Below are positions 58,649 to 63,555 of a stretch of 63,555 nucleotides of DNA, in pieces; within the stretch, counting starts at the first letter, position 1; each line of letters begins with the position of its first letter. The notes beneath the pieces were generated by a model. That model was not told the origin of the DNA and did not search any database. It saw only the letters and a program-made list of their open reading frames with translations. Source of the DNA: Pantoea sp. AS-PWVM4 (GTDB lineage: Bacteria; Pseudomonadota; Gammaproteobacteria; Enterobacterales; Enterobacteriaceae); contig NZ_ASZC01000024.1 of NCBI RefSeq assembly GCF_000468095.1, forward strand, positions 1 through 63,555. Reading direction: 5' to 3'. The translations under genes were made by a program, and so were the position numbers.

Positions 58649-60127
58649 ATGAGCCAACCAACTGAAGACCTCACGGTGAGCCGCGTCTTACGCTCGCCTG
58701 TTTTACTCACCCGGGAATGTCTGGCTGGCGTGATTACCGCACTGGCCCTGATCCCTGAAGTGATCTCCTTTTCGGTGATCGCCGGAGTGGACCCCAAAGT
58801 CAGCCTTGTTGCATCCGTGGTGCTGTGCCTGACCCTTTCCCTGCTGGGCGGCCGTCCGGCGATGGTGACAGCGGCGGCGGGTTCGGTGGCGCTGGTGATT
58901 GGCCCGATGGTGCATGCGCACGGCGTGGAATATATTCTGCCAGCGGTGATATTGGGTGGCGTGATCCAGATTCTGTTTGGTCTCGCCGGGATGGCACGCA
59001 TGATGCGTTATATCCCGCGTTCGGTGATGATTGGTTTCGTCAACGCGCTGGGGATTTTGATCTTTTTTGCCCAGGTACCGCATGTCTGGGGGCAGTCCGG
59101 CCTGGTGTGGGTGTTATTTGCGGTGACGCTGGCGATTGTGCTGCTGCTGCCTAAAGTGCTGAAAAGCATCCCTTCGCCGTTGATAGCGATTGTGGTAGTG
59201 ACCGCAATTGCGCTGCTGATGGGCTATCGGGTACCAAACGTGGGTGATGAAGGCCCGATGAGCGCCGGATTACCAGGCTTTACTCAATTGCTGGTGCCAC
59301 TGAATGTGCAAACGCTGCAAATTGTCTGGCCCACCGCGTTGAGTATCGCCTTTGTCGGCCTGATGGAATCGCTGCTGACGGCGAAACTGGTGGATGACAT
59401 CACCGATACCCCATCCAGTAAACGCCGTGAATCATGGGGTCTTGGCATTGCTAATATTCTTGCCGGATTTTATGGTGGCATCGCCGGGTGCGCCATGATT
59501 GGTCAAACCATTGTTAACGTAGAGCTGGGTAAAGCGCGCACCCGAGTCTCGACGGTAGCCGCTGGCGTGGTGCTGTTACTGTTGGTGACCGGCCTGAGTA
59601 AGTTAATGGCGCAGATTCCAATGGTGGTGCTGGCGGGCATTATGATGGTCGTCGCGGTGAAAACCCTCAACTGGCATAGCCTGCAACCCGCCACGCTGAA
59701 ACGTATGCCGTGGTCGGAAACGCTGGTGATGCTGCTGACCGTCGCCGTTACCGTGTGGACCGGCAATCTGGCGATCGGGGTGTTAATGGGGGTGATCCTC
59801 GCCATGATGCTGTTCGCGCGCCGCATTGCCCATGTGATCCAGGCCGAACGTCAACTCAGTGAAGACGGAGAACAGGTTCATTATACCGTGCGTGGTCCAT
59901 TGTTCTTTGCCAGCAGCAATGACCTGTTTGAACATTTTGATTATGCCCACGATCCGGCATTGGTGACGATTGATTTGACTCATGCACAGATTTGGGATGC
60001 TTCCAGCGTTGCGGCGTTGGACGCGATTGAGTACCGCTATCAACGTCATGGTGCGAAAGTGACCTTTATTGGGCTGGATAATCGCAGCAGCGATTTTCAT
60101 CGGCGTCTGACAGGTACGCTGGGATAA
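58649..60127 (+). CDS. SulP/SLC26-family anion transporter with STAS domain
   Basis: Encodes 492 residues. The membrane domain has about 12-14 helices with the SulP signature (LAGVITALALIPEVISFSVI at about 25-44) and later RTRVSTVAAGVVLLLLVTGL. A cytoplasmic STAS domain follows (HYTVRGPLFFASSNDLFEHF; VTIDLTHAQIWDASSVAALD). The shorter length and sequence resemble the YbaR/BicA-like branch more than E. coli DauA (559). Substrate may be bicarbonate, sulfate or another anion, not decidable from sequence. Confidence 0.9.
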   Translation: MSQPTEDLTVSRVLRSPVLLTRECLAGVITALALIPEVISFSVIAGVDPKVSLVASVVLCLTLSLLGGRPAMVTAAAGSVALVIGPMVHAHGVEYILPAVILGGVIQILFGLAGMARMMRYIPRSVMIGFVNALGILIFFAQVPHVWGQSGLVWVLFAVTLAIVLLLPKVLKSIPSPLIAIVVVTAIALLMGYRVPNVGDEGPMSAGLPGFTQLLVPLNVQTLQIVWPTALSIAFVGLMESLLTAKLVDDITDTPSSKRRESWGLGIANILAGFYGGIAGCAMIGQTIVNVELGKARTRVSTVAAGVVLLLLVTGLSKLMAQIPMVVLAGIMMVVAVKTLNWHSLQPATLKRMPWSETLVMLLTVAVTVWTGNLAIGVLMGVILAMMLFARRIAHVIQAERQLSEDGEQVHYTVRGPLFFASSNDLFEHFDYAHDPALVTIDLTHAQIWDASSVAALDAIEYRYQRHGAKVTFIGLDNRSSDFHRRLTGTLG

Positions 60128-60132
60128 GAAGC

Positions 60133-60162
60133 AAAAAAGCCAGGCGTGTCACCACGCCTGGC
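60133..60162. terminator. Terminator between the SulP gene and the large surface-protein gene
   Basis: GCCAGGCGTG (60139-60148), TCAC loop and CACGCCTGGC (60153-60162) form a perfect 10-bp stem. On the minus strand it is followed by six T (complement of 60138-60133), so it mainly ends the large minus-strand gene. The plus-strand tail is only CGTTTCTC. Confidence 0.85.
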
Positions 60163-60183
60163 CGTTTCTCCTTTCTTTAATGA

Positions 60184-63100
60184 TTACAGGATGTTGACGT
60201 GAATCCTGTCTTCAATCAGTACTTCCGCCATACCGCTGCTCTGGTACTCCGTATAAACCTTACCATCGACGGTCACGGTGCCGTTGCTGTGCCAGTTCTC
60301 AATGCCACCGGTCAACTGCACCAGACCATTCTCACCGCTGACAATCAGCGCATCACCATCAGCGCCTTCCCAGCTATCCAGCGTCTGGTTATTCACCTTC
60401 AGCGTGTTGTTGCCGTCAGTCATATCGATGCTGTGCGTATCCTTCAGGGACTCCGTCAGGGCCGCCAGATCAACGTTCTGGTGTTCACCATCCAGCAACA
60501 GCGGGATACCGCCATCGTCATGGTTTTGCTCATCAGCCGGCAAGCTGTAGCTGCGAGAACTCGGAGCGGCATCCTCAGCCGGGGCTGAATGGGTGTTGTA
60601 AACCACGTACACCTGGCCGTTGTACTGCGGGTTAGTCGCTTCACCTTCAGTGTTGGTGGCGCCCGTTCCCAACTGCGAAGGAGCACCTACCAACATATCC
60701 GGTGCGCCATCGTTATTCATATCAACGACTTCAACCGACCAACCAAACCTCTGATTATCAACACTTCCGTAGTGAACCTCGCCCCAACCTTTATTCAGGA
60801 TGACCTGTATATCAATCTCACCCGTCGCATCCGTACCCAACGAAGCCAGGTATTGCAGATAGTCCGCTTGATGACCGCCGTAGACGATATAGACGGCACC
60901 CACACATTTACCATCCTTCATTGCCAACGGATCGCTGATGATAAGATCCTGAGTACCATCGCGATTCATGTCATAACCGCCAATGACATTCAGACCAAAG
61001 CCTTCTCCTTTATCACCTCGGCCAGCCTGGACTTTACTGACAATGGCATAACCTACATCGGTGTTAAACTTCGGATTATCAGTATTGACACCGATCGTCA
61101 TGTCATCAGTGATTTTGTCACTATGGAGTATCCATACCTTACCGTTAGCCCCACCTTGGGAATCACCAGCAGAAGCAATGGCAATATCCGTGTGCTCACC
61201 ACTACCGAAATGACCGAGCATGGCAATGTTATGACTAATCGGCTTGTACTCATCGCTACCAAAGTCTCCGAGTACATCATTCGCGATGAGGTTCAAATAC
61301 CCCGCACCAATGTTATCAATAACAATTAAATCTTCGTCAGCCACATCACCGATGCTGAAGTCATTCGGCAAACCGGTATCTGGAATCTTATAGAAATACC
61401 AGGAACCCCGGTAAGATGCACCGGTATGAGCAGATGCCGCATCCATAAAGGCAACATAGTTAGAACCATTGCCAAAAACATCCCCCATGTACACGATATC
61501 CGTGCCAAAGTTATAGCTTTGGGTTGAACCGACTGTGCCATTTGTATTTTCATGGCCGATTTTACCAATCACCATACCAGCTGGAAGCGTCTCGCTCGGA
61601 ACCCAGGCAGCATTGTCCGTCGTGTCATTCGGATCTCGGATCAGGTGCATGTTTGTCCAGTTGCCATCCGGGTTGGTGCCATTCGGATTAAAGGTGACAG
61701 TAGTGATGTTACCTGTCTGCTCACGAGCCCCATGAATGTCACCGATCAGGAACGTTAGCGTTCCGTCCTCATTCTCCATGGAATTGACATTGAAACCGAA
61801 CCAGCTGTCAAGGCCATTGGCAAGGGTCATCATGAACCCATACTGACTCTTTCCATTCTCTGCGTTAGAAATCAGACTGAGATCGAAATTATTATCAGTA
61901 AGTAACGATTCCTTCACAAAGTAGACAGTGTCCTTTTCGTGCATGTAAATCGCCACCCAGCCGCCGTCCAGCGCTTTCATGCCATAACCCTGATAGCTGT
62001 TCACATCAGGTTGGCCATCCCCCTTAGCATCACCATTATTCGAAATAATCGTTCCCATGCCTGGGTTCGCGGCGAATAACTTCTCGATACTGGTGCTGCC
62101 ATCTAACAGGGAAGAAAATTCTTTTTTGACGGCGTAAATGATCCCCTGGTTGGTTGGCTGACCAGCTGCGTTTGTGCCGCCATTTGGTGCGCTGATGTAA
62201 ATATATTCACCGCTAACCACCATGGCATAGCCGAACATATCCCCTTCACCGCCCCCTGCGTCGGAGTAGAGCACCGCAGGAATCGTCCAGCCGCCGTCCT
62301 CAGTACCATTCAGATAGCCCGGTTGTGATTCGTTGTTAGCGGCATCAACCACCACTGCCGAGATATTATGCGCGCCAGATCCGAGTGCTTCGTCGTCCGG
62401 TACGGTATATTCCCAGCTACCATCCGCATTAACCGGAATACCTGTGGCAATCACAAGGCCATTGCGATCGTAAATGGTGATGGTCATATTGGCGAAATCG
62501 GTATCTTCTGTACCTAACTCAACCTGACCTTTAAAGGTTGGTGTCGATTCAGCCGCTTCCGCATCAGTCTCAATCGTGGTTTTATTGGTGTTAAGGGTAT
62601 CCACCGTAAAGTCAGGCACCGGCGTCGAAGTTGACGCGTTACCCGCTTGATCCACGACCTGAACTGTCATTTCGTTGTACAGCCCATCGGTTAACACCGT
62701 CGGCAGTTGGATACGCCAGCTGCCATCCGCCTCAGTGACGACAGAAGCAATCGCATTACCATCTTTGTCGTAAATGTAGACCGTGCAACCTGCTTCAGCC
62801 TTGCCGCTCAATGTTGGCGTGTTGTCGTTAGTCAGACCACCCGCTCCAACATCCGTATCGGTTTGGTCATTGGTCACTTTGACATCAGTGGCCGGTTCTG
62901 GGTTGGTGTTATCCTGGTCATAGTTCACCGGATCGGTAGTGGTCCCCTCATTGCCTGCCGCATCGGTGATGGTAGCAGTGATGGAGTGATCCTTTTCAGC
63001 CAGTTCCTTCCCTGCCGGTACCGTAAACTCCCAGGTGCCGTCGTCGTTCGCCACAACTGAACCCAGCACGGTTTCACCGTCTTTAATGATGACAATGGTG

Positions 63101-63555
63101 CCCTTCTCAGGAGGCGTGAGCTGACCTTTAAAGGTCGGCGTACTGTCTTTAGTCGGGTGCTCGGCGTCAATCACATTGCCATCATTGTCTTCGATGGTCA
63201 GCGTGGTGGTGCTGGTTGGTGCTACAGTGTCCTGAGTGTAGTCCAGCGCAGCAGACGGTTGCCCTTCGTTGCCCGCCTTGTCGGTGACAGTGGCGGTAAT
63301 GGAGTGACCATCGTCTTGCAGTTCCTCACCTTCCGGCACCGTGAACTCCCAGCTACCGTCTGCATTTATCGTTGCCGTTCCCAGTACTTTGTCACCGTCT
63401 TTGATGACCACGTAATCGTCTGCCTGGGCACCCGTCACCTGACCTTTGAAAGTCGGTGTGCTGTCTTTGGTCGGGTTCTCAGCGTTGATCACCTTACCAT
63501 CGTTGTCTTCGGCCGCAATGGTGGTGGTTCCGGTTGGCGGTACGGTGTCCTGAGT
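60184..63555 (-). CDS. Large repetitive secreted protein with Ig-like and FG-GAP-like repeats, C-terminal part (5' end outside window)
   Basis: The frame is open from the right edge to TAA/TGA region at 60184, 1123 residues in the window; a GTG at 63492 lies inside a repeat and is not a start. From the N-side are at least four Ig-like units of about 100-106 residues (STPTFKGQ ... DGSWEFTVP ... ITATVTDKAGNE). Next is a region with calcium-type FG-GAP repeats (DMNRDGTQDLIISDP, DMNNDGAPDMLVGAP). The C-terminus (GEHQNVDLAALTESLKDTHS then IDMTDGNNTLKV) resembles type I secreted adhesins. It likely acts in adhesion or biofilm. No cognate type I transporter is in the window. Confidence 0.88.
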   Translation of the reverse strand, partial: TQDTVPPTGTTTIAAEDNDGKVINAENPTKDSTPTFKGQVTGAQADDYVVIKDGDKVLGTATINADGSWEFTVPEGEELQDDGHSITATVTDKAGNEGQPSAALDYTQDTVAPTSTTTLTIEDNDGNVIDAEHPTKDSTPTFKGQLTPPEKGTIVIIKDGETVLGSVVANDDGTWEFTVPAGKELAEKDHSITATITDAAGNEGTTTDPVNYDQDNTNPEPATDVKVTNDQTDTDVGAGGLTNDNTPTLSGKAEAGCTVYIYDKDGNAIASVVTEADGSWRIQLPTVLTDGLYNEMTVQVVDQAGNASTSTPVPDFTVDTLNTNKTTIETDAEAAESTPTFKGQVELGTEDTDFANMTITIYDRNGLVIATGIPVNADGSWEYTVPDDEALGSGAHNISAVVVDAANNESQPGYLNGTEDGGWTIPAVLYSDAGGGEGDMFGYAMVVSGEYIYISAPNGGTNAAGQPTNQGIIYAVKKEFSSLLDGSTSIEKLFAANPGMGTIISNNGDAKGDGQPDVNSYQGYGMKALDGGWVAIYMHEKDTVYFVKESLLTDNNFDLSLISNAENGKSQYGFMMTLANGLDSWFGFNVNSMENEDGTLTFLIGDIHGAREQTGNITTVTFNPNGTNPDGNWTNMHLIRDPNDTTDNAAWVPSETLPAGMVIGKIGHENTNGTVGSTQSYNFGTDIVYMGDVFGNGSNYVAFMDAASAHTGASYRGSWYFYKIPDTGLPNDFSIGDVADEDLIVIDNIGAGYLNLIANDVLGDFGSDEYKPISHNIAMLGHFGSGEHTDIAIASAGDSQGGANGKVWILHSDKITDDMTIGVNTDNPKFNTDVGYAIVSKVQAGRGDKGEGFGLNVIGGYDMNRDGTQDLIISDPLAMKDGKCVGAVYIVYGGHQADYLQYLASLGTDATGEIDIQVILNKGWGEVHYGSVDNQRFGWSVEVVDMNNDGAPDMLVGAPSQLGTGATNTEGEATNPQYNGQVYVVYNTHSAPAEDAAPSSRSYSLPADEQNHDDGGIPLLLDGEHQNVDLAALTESLKDTHSIDMTDGNNTLKVNNQTLDSWEGADGDALIVSGENGLVQLTGGIENWHSNGTVTVDGKVYTEYQSSGMAEVLIEDRIHVNIL

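Noticed and set aside
60589..61329. Plus-strand frame of 246 codons opposite the large repeat protein
   Set aside because: It is an antisense frame produced by biased codon use in a gene with clear protein repeats. It has no ribosome site or recognisable domain.
63492..63555. GTG 63492 as start of the large repeat protein
   Set aside because: The frame is open and still encodes a full Ig-like repeat up to the window edge, so the codon is an internal valine.
1..63555. tRNA, rRNA, CRISPR array or prophage
   Set aside because: No cloverleaf-like intergenic sequence, no regularly spaced identical repeats and no phage structural or integrase genes were seen.

Overview
The window is chromosomal DNA of an Enterobacterales bacterium, most likely Erwiniaceae (Pantoea/Erwinia-like). 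This rests on protein-level resemblance and gene order: the block flgL to opgC follows the E. coli K-12 order closely (flgL-B, flgA-M-N, murJ, mviM, yceH, rimJ, mdtH, grxB, yceB, pyrC, dinI, bssS, solA, yceJ, yceI, trhO, lpxL, msyB, yceK, opgH-opgG, opgC, clsC). The genes mdtG, yceO, ymdB and csg that K-12 carries here are missing. The genus is an inference; no rRNA or tRNA gene was seen.

Layout. 1-240: the 3' end of an IS110-type transposase abutting the flagellar terminator. 237-11807: rod, hook and junction genes of the flagellum in two divergent units (flgBCDEFGHIJKL on minus, flgAMN on plus), with a recognisable FlhDC-type site between them and sigma-28 promoters before flgK and flgM. 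11928-26066: conserved housekeeping genes (lipid II flippase, ribosomal protein acetyltransferase, drug exporter, glutaredoxin 2, dihydroorotase with its PurR box and leader hairpin, SOS gene dinI with its LexA box, tRNA hydroxylase, lipid A acyltransferase). 26067-27005: an AT-rich spot holding an 88-residue Cys/His protein where K-12 has mdtG. 27005-34793: msyB, yceK and the osmoregulated periplasmic glucan genes opgGH and opgC with clsC.

From about 34.9 kb the window becomes accessory: a GH1-like TIM-barrel protein with a Gln at the presumed acid/base position, two tiny membrane proteins, and a Fur-box-controlled TonB-dependent siderophore receptor. Then comes a 13.4-kb, tightly overlapping aryl polyene (APE) pigment operon (39003-52413) matching apeC to apeR in order, with a small lipoprotein gene (apeA candidate) upstream. 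It encodes ligase, two carrier proteins, ketosynthases plus chain-length factor, ketoreductase, two dehydratases, thioesterase, acyl/glycosyl transferases, a LolA-like carrier and an MMPL exporter. No methyltransferase (apeB) is present in the window.

53208-57774 is a MarR-controlled tripartite MFS pump (MarR, DHA2 permease, HlyD-type adaptor, outer membrane factor) with a perfect 14-bp palindromic operator. 58000-60127 holds a candidate small RNA or leader with a strong terminator, a YmgB/AriR-family biofilm regulator and a SulP transporter. The right edge is the C-terminal part of a very large repetitive secreted protein (Ig-like repeats, then FG-GAP-like repeats) cut by the window end.

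Four inverted pairs of a REP-like palindrome (core GTAGCGGCGCGATTTATCGC) are scattered through intergenic spaces. The most rewarding places for a second look are the APE operon lacking a methyltransferase, the predicted small RNA upstream of ymgB, the paired microproteins near 36.1-36.5 kb, the Glu-to-Gln glycosidase-like protein and the AT-rich 26-kb insertion.
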